This document shows positions 16,616 through 25,881 of a stretch of 64,000 nucleotides of DNA, piece by piece (positions within the stretch are counted from its first letter, which is position 1; each line of letters begins with the position of its first letter). The stretch comes from Lacihabitans sp. CCS-44 (GTDB taxonomy: Bacteria; Bacteroidota; Bacteroidia; Cytophagales; Spirosomataceae), in assembly GCF_024343735.1 (NCBI RefSeq), contig NZ_RJUE01000066.1, positions 62,001-126,000 of the forward strand, written 5' to 3'. A program made the translations under genes and the position numbers. Below the pieces are notes generated by a model. That model was not told the DNA's origin and did no database searches. It worked only from the letters and a program-made list of their open reading frames with translations.

Positions 16616-16634
16616 ATAAAAAAGAGAATATTTT

Positions 16635-18332
16635 ATGGCCAACCTGAGCCTCAAAAATTTCAAAAAGCATTTTGCCGACGATACCAAACTTTGGGCGGCA
16701 CAGTGTACCGTAAGAGAATGTGACGAAGAGAAAAAAGGAAACTTCGTGGCGTTTGTAGACCAAGGCGACCAGTCATTTGATGTAAGTCTTAACATAAGTA
16801 CAAAGCAGGAAATCCTCTCAAGCACTTGCGAATGCCCAAAAGGCGACGGAATGTGTCAACATAAGTTTGCTTTAATGATACATTTAGCTGGAAACGAAAA
16901 GGTTGCGACCCCAAAACTCATTAAGAACAAAATATCACCATTAGACAGTATATTTTCAGACCTGAGCCACGAGGACCTCAAAACTTGGGTACTAAAAACC
17001 TTCGAAAAAGATAAGGCACTTCAAGCAGAATTTATTCAAGAATTTACCAAAGAAGAAGAAAAACTTTGGACTTTGCCTGAGCTTGAAAAAAAACTAAAAG
17101 GACTTCTGAAACTAGTTATTGGAGCTAAAAAGAATATTGAGACTGCCGATTTCAAAAAGGCGATGTCGTTGTGGGAAAGTTTTGCACTAAATCACCTAAA
17201 ACTGTACCTTAAAAATCCAACCCTTTATATTCATTTTGAACAGCTGGACTTACTATATATAGCCATGTTCAACCAAGTTTCTGTATTATATACCAAAAGC
17301 TCCACAAGCTATAGCAATATTCAGAAAAAGATAGAAGCAGAAATTGCCACGACTTTTAACCAACAACTCTCTGAGGTTGACTTCAAATTGGCCGTAGAGA
17401 TTCTAAGCTTCCATTTGGTGACATCGCGAGGATTTGACGCCACCATGCTAAAAATACTTTGGGGTATCTTTAGAAAAGCCAATGAAAATAATCAAAAGCA
17501 AATTACTGACTTGGTACTAGAGCAGTACAAAAAATTTCATGCCGATACCAAATTTGGCGACAAATATTTCACACAAGTGGTTTGGTCTATGATAGAAACT
17601 ACCCAGACATTTGAAAAATACCAAGATTATCTACTTCCGATAGGTTATGACAATGACTTCAATGTAGATCTTATTGGAAAACTTATAGAAAACAAAAAGT
17701 TTGAAAGAGCAATTGAATTCTGTAATGCCATTATCAGAAATAACTATTATGCCGAGTATAACTTTCCCTATTGGGCTTTTCTAAAAAAATTATATACAGC
17801 AACTAAACAACCTGAAAAATCGCGTGAAATTAAAAAACAAATGATCCCCTTTACAGGCAACTTTGAGGATTTCTTGGAGGTTTATGAAAACATAGAAGAC
17901 GAAAACGAGAAGAAGAGCTATCGTATCAATCTTCTGACCAAGTTCAGAACTCACTCAGAAAGAGGTAATTTCACTCCCACCGATTTGTTCTGCATCAAGT
18001 TGGCGGGATATGAGAAAAACTACAATAAATTGATAGACTATCTGGTAGATTTCCGCTTCATTCAGTTTTATGTTCCCTATTTAGAAGAAATGTTGACGCA
18101 AAATAAAAAGAAGACATTTTTAAATATCATTAACTACTTTAAGCATACGTCGCCTAGTTTAAAAGCGGAAATTGGCAGAGCAGAAAAAGAATCTTATTTG
18201 ACAGTATATCAACTCCTCAGCAAGTTCTTCCCTGAATACGAACTCACCGTTTTCTTACGCCAGCAGCTACCATCGCATGAAAAAATATCACCAGACTCTT
18301 TGGTGTATTTTATATCCAAAAACTTGATTTAA
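16635..18332 (+). CDS. SWIM zinc-finger protein
   Basis: A 565-residue cytoplasmic protein. The N-terminal SWIM zinc finger is complete: C65-E-C67, six residues, C74-Q-H76. SWIM fingers bind DNA or proteins. The remaining ~480 residues are alpha-helical, charged and resemble the tetratricopeptide-like scaffold of bacterial SWIM proteins, without a recognisable enzymatic motif. Many such genes accompany MoxR ATPase/VWA or Swi2/Snf2 helicase genes; none is adjacent here. It converges on the reprolysin gene with only 4 bp between stops. Confidence 0.85.
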   Translation: MANLSLKNFKKHFADDTKLWAAQCTVRECDEEKKGNFVAFVDQGDQSFDVSLNISTKQEILSSTCECPKGDGMCQHKFALMIHLAGNEKVATPKLIKNKISPLDSIFSDLSHEDLKTWVLKTFEKDKALQAEFIQEFTKEEEKLWTLPELEKKLKGLLKLVIGAKKNIETADFKKAMSLWESFALNHLKLYLKNPTLYIHFEQLDLLYIAMFNQVSVLYTKSSTSYSNIQKKIEAEIATTFNQQLSEVDFKLAVEILSFHLVTSRGFDATMLKILWGIFRKANENNQKQITDLVLEQYKKFHADTKFGDKYFTQVVWSMIETTQTFEKYQDYLLPIGYDNDFNVDLIGKLIENKKFERAIEFCNAIIRNNYYAEYNFPYWAFLKKLYTATKQPEKSREIKKQMIPFTGNFEDFLEVYENIEDENEKKSYRINLLTKFRTHSERGNFTPTDLFCIKLAGYEKNYNKLIDYLVDFRFIQFYVPYLEEMLTQNKKKTFLNIINYFKHTSPSLKAEIGRAEKESYLTVYQLLSKFFPEYELTVFLRQQLPSHEKISPDSLVYFISKNLI

Positions 18333-18336
18333 GTGA

Positions 18337-21219
18337 TCAATTACAACCACCTACTTCAGCTCTAAAAACAGTACCTTGGTCTGCCAAAAAGCCTTCATTT
18401 AGTTCTATAGCTCTAGCGGTGTAGGTTGCTCTGGTGCCGTTGCCACTTACTAGGTTAGTGGCGGTTATCTTGCCTCCTACTCCACTTGCCGCTGCTTTTA
18501 TTACTACGCCAGAAGATATATTGTCAGCAGGATTTGTAAGCGAAAGCGTAGCCGCACAAGGATTGGGAAGAATAGTGACTGGCTTCGAATTATTGCTAAA
18601 CAAAATACAACTTCCCAAACCATAGGCTTGCTCAATGGTTTTCCCAATCAAAGTATTAACATTAAATCCATTAGCATACATCAAACCATATATTTTGTAA
18701 ATTCCTGCGGCCGTACCCGTGAAGTTTGAAGAGGCAGACACATCGGTAATCCTATTTGTGGTTTGGTTAATAGCAACATATGTGTAAGAAGTACCAGAAG
18801 ATGGCAAGGAAATATCCTCAAAGACCTCACCAGGGCCGGAAATATTTAAATCAAAATTCACATTGTCATATACAATTACATGATATAACTGGCATTCTTC
18901 AAGTTGTATATTTCTTGAATAGGTAGATGAAATGGAATTTGAATTTGAACCGATAAAAGTACCACTTGTACAATTATATGGAGCATTACTAAATACAGAA
19001 TAATAACTATAAAATCCGTTTACAGCGTCTACAGAAATATTATATTGTCCAGATTTTGTAACTCGGATAAGGATTCGTTTAGAATATACATCCCCAAAAT
19101 TATCAACGCAGCCAGTATAATTTGAATTAGAATGTTGAATAAAGGGTCTTGAAGTAAAAGGAGATATATTCTGAATAAATCTATAACCATTTGCGAAAGC
19201 CGTCCCATTGAACTTTGATAAACCTAAATTTAAAGACGAGTTAGCAGCATTTACAGAGATGGCATCTTCATTACAAATATATGTTGCTGACAACGAACAA
19301 GTGGAAGTTATAGTAAAATTCACATCCGACGCATCAAAAAACTCAGCGGTAGTGCTGTTGTTACTTGCTACAATTATACGAGCAGTAGTACTGTTGGGTA
19401 CATTTGAAGGAATTATCACAGCTGCACTCCCATCGTTGGATGTTGAGGCTGACAATACAAATGGAAATGAAGAGCCTCCGTCTATTGAAAGTAGAATTTT
19501 TACATTAGCACTTAATGAGTTGGTACTATTTACTGCCCATGTAACAGTATGAGATGCTCCTGCCGACAAATTTGTAGCAGTATTTGGAGAAGTTACAGAA
19601 AGAGGCCCTTTTGTAGCATCAACAGTAACAGCGACGGTTGAACAATGGACTCCGCCGCCACCAACTCTACCGTCTCTTCCAGTTAACCTAAAGTTCATAG
19701 CTCTGCTGACATTGGGCAAGTCTTCACCAACATTATCGGCTGGATTATTTGTATTATTTAGAACATAAGTCATAGCAGGAAAACTTCTGAAAGGATTGGC
19801 AGATTGCTGAGTCCTAAACAATGGTGCAGTGGTGCTGTTGACAGCATCTCCACCTAGAAAATTAGCCTTGTTACCTAGTTTACCAGTATCACTCACAGCA
19901 GCTAAGTCATACTGCTCCCACGTAAATGATAATACATCACCATCCGAATCTGTACCCGAACCTATAAGTTTGAAAGGAGTATTTTTAGGAATAGTATAAG
20001 CCGAACCAGCCAAAACTACTGGTGGTGTGTTTGAGGTTGTATTAGAGACTCCACAAGTGCTTCCTGTGCCAGATGTAATATAGGAAGAGATATCTTCCAA
20101 AGATTTGGCATGAAAGTAAGGCACTTTACCACCAGTTAAATTATAGGCAGAGGGAGAACACAAATTGGCATAAGACATAATAGTATTGCCACTACCTGGT
20201 TCATAAGCATAATCATCTGCCCTATTAGATGGACCACAATTTCCACTTCCATTTCCATTAAAGGTATGATCAGCATTAAACTGATGCCCAAGTTCATGAG
20301 CAAATAACAAAACATTTGAAGACGTGGTGCTTCCAGAGAGTGCTGCCGCTTTATATCCACTATTACAAACTCCATTTAGATAAGCTACCCCACCGCCATT
20401 ACTATGAAGGCAGTGTCCAATGTCTAGGTTCGCCGAACCAAATCGGGAAAAGACTTCGTTTTGTATATTGAACAAATCTCCTATTAAGGTGGCGGTTGTA
20501 CCTGTATATTTGTAAAAAAAATTACTACTTATAGGGTTATTGGGTGTCACCAAGGTAAATCTTACTGCAACTTCCTTCTCATAAATTCCATTCAGATTAT
20601 TTACTATGGCTGCAATTTCACTATTTACTAATGGGTCAGAATTTCCCCTTGCTACATAAAATTCGGAAGTAATCACCAAAGCAAGTCTATAAGTTTTGAG
20701 AGTTGCACCATAGGAATAGCTAAGAATTCCCTTACCAGCAGAGATTTTACCTTGCTTTTCAGAATGCACTTTCAATTCACATGCTTGCTCATAATTTGCT
20801 GAGATAAACACTTGATATTCATCACTCAACAATGCACTAGGAGACTTTTCGATAATTATTATTTGGCCGTTTTCAATAATGCTGGCCATAATTTTTTCTT
20901 TGGTTAGGGTCACTCTACAGGTTACTGTTGGATCGCCTACTTTTTCCCCGTAATAGGTCCATATGTCTGTTTTCGCATTGTCAGGCACTATGAGATATTC
21001 CACCATCTTAAAATCCGCAAATCGATTATCCGGTAAAGGGAGGTTAATAATGGCTTCAGAATTGGCCAATTGACCTATGCCTAAAGTTTTCTCAGTTTTT
21101 GATTGTAAAAGTTTTTGAGAAAGATTTGAAAAGTTAAGTTGAACTTTTTGAGGGATTTCTTGCGAAAATGACACAAGACAACACAGTATCAGTACGATAC
21201 TGCAAATCGTTTTTTTCAT
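18337..21219 (-). CDS. Secreted reprolysin-type (M12B) zinc metallopeptidase
   Basis: A 960-residue exported protease. After a signal peptide (~1-19) and a propeptide-like region (~20-165) comes a metzincin catalytic domain with the zinc motif HELGHQFNADH starting at H308 and the Met-turn NTIMSYANLC. An Ig/PKD-like domain follows (~400-535), then an Ig-like domain (~540-640), a Cys-containing central part and a C-terminal domain ending ELNEGFLADQGTVFRAEVGG that resembles the 3-coathanger stack domain of cytophagal surface proteins. There is no classical type-IX tail (PNP...). It should degrade extracellular proteins. Monocistronic. Confidence 0.88.
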   Translation of the reverse strand: MKKTICSIVLILCCLVSFSQEIPQKVQLNFSNLSQKLLQSKTEKTLGIGQLANSEAIINLPLPDNRFADFKMVEYLIVPDNAKTDIWTYYGEKVGDPTVTCRVTLTKEKIMASIIENGQIIIIEKSPSALLSDEYQVFISANYEQACELKVHSEKQGKISAGKGILSYSYGATLKTYRLALVITSEFYVARGNSDPLVNSEIAAIVNNLNGIYEKEVAVRFTLVTPNNPISSNFFYKYTGTTATLIGDLFNIQNEVFSRFGSANLDIGHCLHSNGGGVAYLNGVCNSGYKAAALSGSTTSSNVLLFAHELGHQFNADHTFNGNGSGNCGPSNRADDYAYEPGSGNTIMSYANLCSPSAYNLTGGKVPYFHAKSLEDISSYITSGTGSTCGVSNTTSNTPPVVLAGSAYTIPKNTPFKLIGSGTDSDGDVLSFTWEQYDLAAVSDTGKLGNKANFLGGDAVNSTTAPLFRTQQSANPFRSFPAMTYVLNNTNNPADNVGEDLPNVSRAMNFRLTGRDGRVGGGGVHCSTVAVTVDATKGPLSVTSPNTATNLSAGASHTVTWAVNSTNSLSANVKILLSIDGGSSFPFVLSASTSNDGSAAVIIPSNVPNSTTARIIVASNNSTTAEFFDASDVNFTITSTCSLSATYICNEDAISVNAANSSLNLGLSKFNGTAFANGYRFIQNISPFTSRPFIQHSNSNYTGCVDNFGDVYSKRILIRVTKSGQYNISVDAVNGFYSYYSVFSNAPYNCTSGTFIGSNSNSISSTYSRNIQLEECQLYHVIVYDNVNFDLNISGPGEVFEDISLPSSGTSYTYVAINQTTNRITDVSASSNFTGTAAGIYKIYGLMYANGFNVNTLIGKTIEQAYGLGSCILFSNNSKPVTILPNPCAATLSLTNPADNISSGVVIKAAASGVGGKITATNLVSGNGTRATYTARAIELNEGFLADQGTVFRAEVGGCN

Positions 21220-21346
21220 TAATTCTTTTTGGGTTAGAGCCTACTAAAATCAACCGAAAAATACGAGATTTGTTTTTAAAAAGATAATTTTAGTGAATTT
21301 TTGTGTCAAAAAGACACTTGTTTCTTATAGTCTAATCACATTCAAT

Positions 21347-23614
21347 CTATGATTTCTCCAGTCTTACCACCACACTTTTACTCGTAGGAGTTTGACTTCC
21401 ATCTGCTCTTGAATGCAATGGCACCAAAACATTGGCTTCAGGAAAATAAGTGGCCAAACACCCCCTTGGAATAGCATAAGGAACCACCAAAAAGCTTTCA
21501 GCCGTTCGTTTAATTCCGCCGAATTCGTTGATAATATTCACCTTGTCATAGTTTTCAATTCCATCTTTCTGCATATCTTGGGCATTCATAAAGACAATCC
21601 GTCGCTCATTATAAATACCTCTATATCTATCATTTAAGCCATACACAGTAGTATTAAACTGATCGTGACTTCGGATGGTCATCATCAAGTATTCACCTTC
21701 TTTTACCAATATCTTTTCCCATTGATTCACTGTAAATAGTGCTTTACCTGTTGAAGTTTTAAACTTTCCTTCCCTTGGAGCATTTGGCAAATAAAACCCA
21801 CCATCTTCATTTACTTTTTTGTCGTAATCCTTAAAGCCTTCTATAACTTTAGAAATGTCCTCTCTAATTAAACGATAGTCTTCCGCATAGGACAACCAAT
21901 TGATATTGTGCCTATTGCCAAGTACACCATGAGCCAAATGAGCCACGATGGCAGGCTCAGACATCATGTCTTCTGACAAGGGGCGTAGTACGCCCTTCGA
22001 TTTTTGTACTACGCCCATAGAGTTTTCGGTGGTTACAAACTGTTCGCCTGATTTCTGAAAATCCTTATCGGTTCGTCCCAAACAGGGCAAAACAAGGGCA
22101 GTTTTTCCATGAATCAGATGGCTCCGATTAAGCTTGGTAGAAACCTGCACCGTGAGATTACAGTTTTGCAGAGCCTGAGCCGTATATTCGGTATCTGGCG
22201 AAGCCGAAAGGAAATTTCCTCCCAAAGCAAAAAACACTTTGGCTCTTTGCTCATACATGGCCTCAATGGCCTCCACCACATCGTAGCCGTGCTGCTGAGG
22301 TGGCCTAAATCCAAAATTCTTTTGAATGGCCGCATTAAAAGCAGCAGATGGCTTGTGCATAATGCCCACGGTACGGTCGCCCTGGACGTTGCTATGCCCA
22401 CGCACTGGACAAGTGCCAGCACCTTCCTTACCAATGGCTCCACGTAAAAGCAGTAGATTCACTATTTCTTGAATGGTACTCACCGAGTTTTTATGCTGCG
22501 TAAGTCCCATAGCCCAACAGACAATGATTTTAGAATTTGTTGCCAAAATGTTCATCAATTCGTCAAATTGTTGTTCTGAAATTCCTGCATCAGTCAGTAA
22601 ATTTCCTATTTCAATGTTTTCAAATTGTGCCAAAAAATCTTCAAAATTACTGGTGTTTTTTTGGATAAACTCAATATCCACAGCGTTTTGATCAACCAGT
22701 CGTTTGCAAACAGCTTTCAACAAGGCCAAGTCACCGTTTATTCTGATTTGAAGATATAAATCTGTCAATGTAGTGCCTTTTCCAAACAAGCCCTCCATAG
22801 TTTGGGGATTTTTAAAACCCAAGAGTCCAGTTTCAAACAAAGGATTGATGGCAACAATCTTCGCCCCGTTTTTTTTTGCTTTTTCTAGCGAAGTGAGCAT
22901 CCTGGGGTGATTTGTCCCAGGATTTTGACCCATAATGATTATAACTTCCGCTTTTTCAAAATCATCGAGCGTAACCGAACCTTTGCCCAAGCCAAGCGTC
23001 TCGGTCAAAGCTACCCCACTTGACTCATGGCACATGTTGGAGCAGTCGGGCAGATTATTGGTACCAAACGCCCGTATGAACAATTGATAAAGAAACGCTG
23101 CCTCGTTGCTGGATCGTCCAGATGTATAAAAGATGGCCTCGTCAGGATTATTTAATTCATTCAATTCCGTGGCAATCAACCCAAAAGCTTCTTCCCAAGA
23201 AATTTTCTCATAATGCGTCTGGCCTTCTTTTATGACCATCGGATGTGTCAACCTACCTTGCTGACCCAACCAATAGTCAGACTTAGCGGCCAATTCGGCT
23301 ACCGAGTATCTTTGAAAAAAAACAGGTGTTGCCTTTCTTGTGGTGGCTTCATCGGCTATGGCCTTCGCACCGTTTTCACAAAACTCGCCTATTGAAGAAC
23401 GGTGATGGTCGGGATCAGGCCAAGCACAACTCGGACAGTCAATACCACCCTTTTGGTTGAGACTGAGCAATGTTTTCACACCCCGCCCAAAAGGCATGGC
23501 TCCAAAAACGTGTTTTACGCTAGCTATAATTCCCGGCCATCCTACTGCCGTTTGTGGTGTATTGGGTTCCTGCTTTATGCCAGTAAAGTCTTTCGGTGGC
23601 TGAGCTGAAGTCAT
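21347..23614 (-). CDS. YdeP/FdhF-family molybdopterin oxidoreductase
   Basis: A 755-residue protein of nearly the same length as E. coli YdeP. It shows the YdeP-specific N-terminus (GGIDCPSCAWPDPD), then the molybdopterin domains of the formate dehydrogenase/nitrate reductase superfamily (FYTSGRSSNEAAFLYQLF, NMCHESSGVALTETLG, VIIIMGQNPGTNHPRM) and the C-terminal dinucleotide-binding domain (MTIRSHDQFNTTVYG, NDRYRGIYNERRI). The family reduces or oxidises small molecules with Mo-bis-MGD; the true substrate of YdeP-type enzymes is not settled. No FdhD or cofactor genes are next to it. It has its own promoter. Confidence 0.9.
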   Translation of the reverse strand: MTSAQPPKDFTGIKQEPNTPQTAVGWPGIIASVKHVFGAMPFGRGVKTLLSLNQKGGIDCPSCAWPDPDHHRSSIGEFCENGAKAIADEATTRKATPVFFQRYSVAELAAKSDYWLGQQGRLTHPMVIKEGQTHYEKISWEEAFGLIATELNELNNPDEAIFYTSGRSSNEAAFLYQLFIRAFGTNNLPDCSNMCHESSGVALTETLGLGKGSVTLDDFEKAEVIIIMGQNPGTNHPRMLTSLEKAKKNGAKIVAINPLFETGLLGFKNPQTMEGLFGKGTTLTDLYLQIRINGDLALLKAVCKRLVDQNAVDIEFIQKNTSNFEDFLAQFENIEIGNLLTDAGISEQQFDELMNILATNSKIIVCWAMGLTQHKNSVSTIQEIVNLLLLRGAIGKEGAGTCPVRGHSNVQGDRTVGIMHKPSAAFNAAIQKNFGFRPPQQHGYDVVEAIEAMYEQRAKVFFALGGNFLSASPDTEYTAQALQNCNLTVQVSTKLNRSHLIHGKTALVLPCLGRTDKDFQKSGEQFVTTENSMGVVQKSKGVLRPLSEDMMSEPAIVAHLAHGVLGNRHNINWLSYAEDYRLIREDISKVIEGFKDYDKKVNEDGGFYLPNAPREGKFKTSTGKALFTVNQWEKILVKEGEYLMMTIRSHDQFNTTVYGLNDRYRGIYNERRIVFMNAQDMQKDGIENYDKVNIINEFGGIKRTAESFLVVPYAIPRGCLATYFPEANVLVPLHSRADGSQTPTSKSVVVRLEKS

Positions 23615-23631
23615 ATTTAAGGTATTTGTGC

Positions 23632-23663
23632 CAAAAATAAGCTTTTGAAATGAGATAACACAA
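23632..23663 (-). promoter_or_regulatory. Bacteroidota-type promoter for the YdeP-type gene
   Basis: On the minus strand, TTG (23663-23661), a 21-bp spacer and TATTTTTG (23639-23632) match the phylum consensus and lie 17 bp before the ATG at 23614. Confidence 0.65.
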
Positions 23664-23674
23664 GAATCCTTTAC

Positions 23675-24082
23675 CTAAGGGCACTTTTTGACATTCACCA
23701 AAACGTTCTTTTGGTACTCAAAAATACCCAGAGTTGTGCCGTCAGCCACTTTAAGAATCTCTACCCGCAATACATCGTTAGTCCGTGAGAATTTAAAAGT
23801 GGCAGCATAAGTATATTTGGCGGGGTCATAATCTTGCGGAATATTACCAAATTGCTGTATATAAGTACCTGCAGTATTGAACGATTGAGAGCCATAATCG
23901 GTAATGTCGTCATTTATAATGGCTGATGCACAGGTAAAATTAAAAATAGCTTGCTGCCTATTCACAATCAAATCCGTGTTTTGGTTTTCGTTGCCCCAAC
24001 TACCCGTCAAATCTTCGACTTTCACAAAATCTACCGAACAAGCACTGGAAATAAACAGCAACAACACAAGGAGGTATTTCAT
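23675..24082 (-). CDS. Small lipoprotein, unknown function
   Basis: A 135-residue exported protein not recognised beyond its class. The signal ends in a lipobox-like SSAC (residue 15), and the body (DLTGSWGNENQ..., then several strands ending with VKKC) looks like a small lipocalin-like beta-barrel, a common shape for Bacteroidota lipoproteins. The ATG at 24082 was chosen because the longer in-frame start (24151) would bury the signal. It is divergent from the blaI operon, whose operators are ~75 bp upstream, so shared control is possible. Confidence 0.7.
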   Translation of the reverse strand: MKYLLVLLLFISSACSVDFVKVEDLTGSWGNENQNTDLIVNRQQAIFNFTCASAIINDDITDYGSQSFNTAGTYIQQFGNIPQDYDPAKYTYAATFKFSRTNDVLRVEILKVADGTTLGIFEYQKNVLVNVKKCP

Positions 24083-24155
24083 GAGACCAATGAATATTTT
24101 ATAAGGAGATGCTAATTTATGCAGAAACGTTGGAGTAATATTATTTTTCAAAAAA

Positions 24156-24193
24156 AACTAACAAAATAGTTGCAAAACTAAAATAATAGTTTT
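24156..24193 (+). promoter_or_regulatory. Two tandem BlaI-type operators
   Basis: Two inverted repeats stand side by side: AACTA-N6-TAGTT (24156-24171) and AAAACTA-N6-TAGTTTT (24174-24193). Their centres are 20 bp apart, about two helical turns, and they cover both elements of the promoter at 24170-24200. This is the geometry expected for cooperative binding of two repressor dimers that shut off the blaI-M56 operon. Confidence 0.75.
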
Positions 24194-24200
24194 ATGTTTG
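24170..24200 (+). promoter_or_regulatory. Bacteroidota-type promoter of the blaI operon
   Basis: TTG (24170-24172), a 20-bp spacer and TATGTTTG (24193-24200) fit the consensus. The box ends 21 bp before the blaI ATG at 24222. It overlaps the tandem operators. Confidence 0.75.
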
Positions 24201-24221
24201 ATTAAACAAAAATATCAAGTG

Positions 24222-24596
24222 ATGAATTTAAAAGAATTAACCAAAGCCGAAGAAGAAATAATGCAAGTGCTGTGGCAACAAGGAAGTGCTTTTGTAAAGG
24301 ATGTTCTGGAAGTTTTGCCCGAACCAAAACCCGCTTATAACACCGTTTCTACCATTATCAGAATACTGGAGACCAAGGGATTTGTGAAGCACATAGCTTA
24401 TGGAAAAACGCACCAGTACTACCCAGCAGTGGCCAAAGAAGACTACAGAACGTTTGTAACCAACAAGTTGAGAGCTGGGTATTTCGATAACTCCGCCCGT
24501 GCAATGATGTCGTTTTTTATGGAAAACGAACAAATAGACCTCAAAGAAGCAGATGAGATTTTGAAAATGATTGAAGAAATGAAAAAACGGCAATAA
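24222..24596 (+). CDS. BlaI/MecI/CopY family transcriptional repressor
   Basis: A 124-residue repressor. The winged helix (~1-80) shows LTKAEEEIMQVLWQQG, PAYNTVSTIIRILETKGFVKH and the wing YGKTHQYYPAV; the C-terminal helices (~85-124) make the dimer. Homologues bind an inverted repeat in their own promoter and are cleaved when the partner M56 peptidase is activated. The ATG at 24222 was preferred to the one at 24198 because it begins the conserved domain and follows the promoter at normal distance. It precedes the first M56 gene by 2 bp. Confidence 0.92.
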   Translation: MNLKELTKAEEEIMQVLWQQGSAFVKDVLEVLPEPKPAYNTVSTIIRILETKGFVKHIAYGKTHQYYPAVAKEDYRTFVTNKLRAGYFDNSARAMMSFFMENEQIDLKEADEILKMIEEMKKRQ

Positions 24597-24598
24597 TT

Positions 24599-25864
24599 AT
24601 GGAAAAGCTAATCCCGTTCGTCCAAATCAACTTATTTTTAGTGGTGTTTTATGCTATTTATTGGCTGTTTCTTCGCAAAGAAACTTTCCACCAAGTCAAT
24701 AGATTTTATCTGTTGGGTAGTAGTATTTTGTCGGTTATGCTGCCGTTTATAGACCTCAGCTCTGTAAGGACTTGGGCGGTAACAGGAGAAATTCAAAACC
24801 TTATTTATGAATATAATTTGCCCGAGCTGGTGGTGTCGCAAAACACCGATCACAGCCTCAACTGGGTGTTGATTATTAGCATTTTATACCTTACCGTTGT
24901 AGCCCTTTTATTTCTAAAACTGGCTTTTGGAGTAGCTCGGGCTTATGCCATTATACAGTCGCCGAGTTTTAACGAAAGCAATGCCTTTTCATTTTTTGGA
25001 ATTATAAAAATTGACAAAAAACTACCGCATTTCAGAACCATCAGAGCTCACGAACGTGTGCATACCATCCAATTACATTTTCTGGATTTGTTCTTTTTTG
25101 AACTCCTGAATGTGGTGTTTTGGTGCAATCCCGTGGTATATCTCTATAAATTCACGATAAAGAACTTGCACGAGTTTTTAGCCGACCAAGAAGCGAGCAG
25201 AACACTGCCAAGCGTAGCCGACTATGCCACTCTCCTACTCAGCAAACAATTCAAAATAGCTCCTGAGCATCTTTTTGTGCAGCCGTTTTACAATAAATCA
25301 ACCTTAAAAATGAGAATACAAATGCTACTGAAAGGTAAATCGAACAATTGGGCGATTTTGAAATATGGTGTTGTCGCTCCTATTTTGTTTTTGGCTGTTT
25401 TGGCGAGTTCAGTTTCTTGTTCTGACACCAACGTAAATGAACCAGTGGAAATAGATTTAAGCAAAGACGAAACTTTGGCAACACCTCCGCCACCGCCGCC
25501 GCCTCTACCAATAGATGAAGCCGATGCAGCAAGCAAAATCCAGAAAAAAGAAATCTTTACAGCGGTTGAGCAAAATCCAGAGTTTATGGGAGGACAAGCC
25601 GCAATGTATAGATTCTTGGGCGAAAACATAAAATACCCAGCCGCCGCACAAAGAGCGGATGTTTCGGGTAGAGTTTTTGTGAAATTTGTGGTAGAAGATG
25701 ATGGCTCTATTGGTGACGTGGTGGTTATGAAGGGCATTGGATTCGGCTGCGACGAAGAGGCTATAAGAGTTGTAAAAAGTATGCCTCGCTGGAAACCAGG
25801 TGTGCAAAACGGCAAAAATGTGCGTGTATATTACAACATGCCTATTGTTTATAAATTAGATTAA
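24599..25864 (+). CDS. BlaR1-type M56 metallopeptidase with C-terminal TonB domain
   Basis: A 421-residue membrane protein. Four hydrophobic segments surround the cytoplasmic M56 peptidase, whose zinc site is HERVH followed by EFLADQEAS; a further transmembrane helix (~260-280) leads to a Pro-rich spacer (PPPPPPPLP) and a periplasmic TonB C-terminal domain (~320-421; NPEFMGGQAAMYRFL, ISGRV-like VSGRVFVKFVV, PRWKPGVQNGK). In the BlaR1 model the peptidase would inactivate the BlaI repressor upon a periplasmic signal; here a TonB domain replaces the penicillin-binding sensor. It is 2 bp after blaI. Confidence 0.9.
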   Translation: MEKLIPFVQINLFLVVFYAIYWLFLRKETFHQVNRFYLLGSSILSVMLPFIDLSSVRTWAVTGEIQNLIYEYNLPELVVSQNTDHSLNWVLIISILYLTVVALLFLKLAFGVARAYAIIQSPSFNESNAFSFFGIIKIDKKLPHFRTIRAHERVHTIQLHFLDLFFFELLNVVFWCNPVVYLYKFTIKNLHEFLADQEASRTLPSVADYATLLLSKQFKIAPEHLFVQPFYNKSTLKMRIQMLLKGKSNNWAILKYGVVAPILFLAVLASSVSCSDTNVNEPVEIDLSKDETLATPPPPPPPLPIDEADAASKIQKKEIFTAVEQNPEFMGGQAAMYRFLGENIKYPAAAQRADVSGRVFVKFVVEDDGSIGDVVVMKGIGFGCDEEAIRVVKSMPRWKPGVQNGKNVRVYYNMPIVYKLD

Positions 25865-25881
25865 AACGGCAATACAACATT

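Noticed and set aside
18337-18640. Type-IX secretion tail on the reprolysin
   Set aside because: The expected YPNP-type C-terminal motif is absent; the end resembles a different stack domain.
22114-22443. 109-codon minus-strand ORF in another frame
   Set aside because: Inside the YdeP-type gene and without support from composition or motif.
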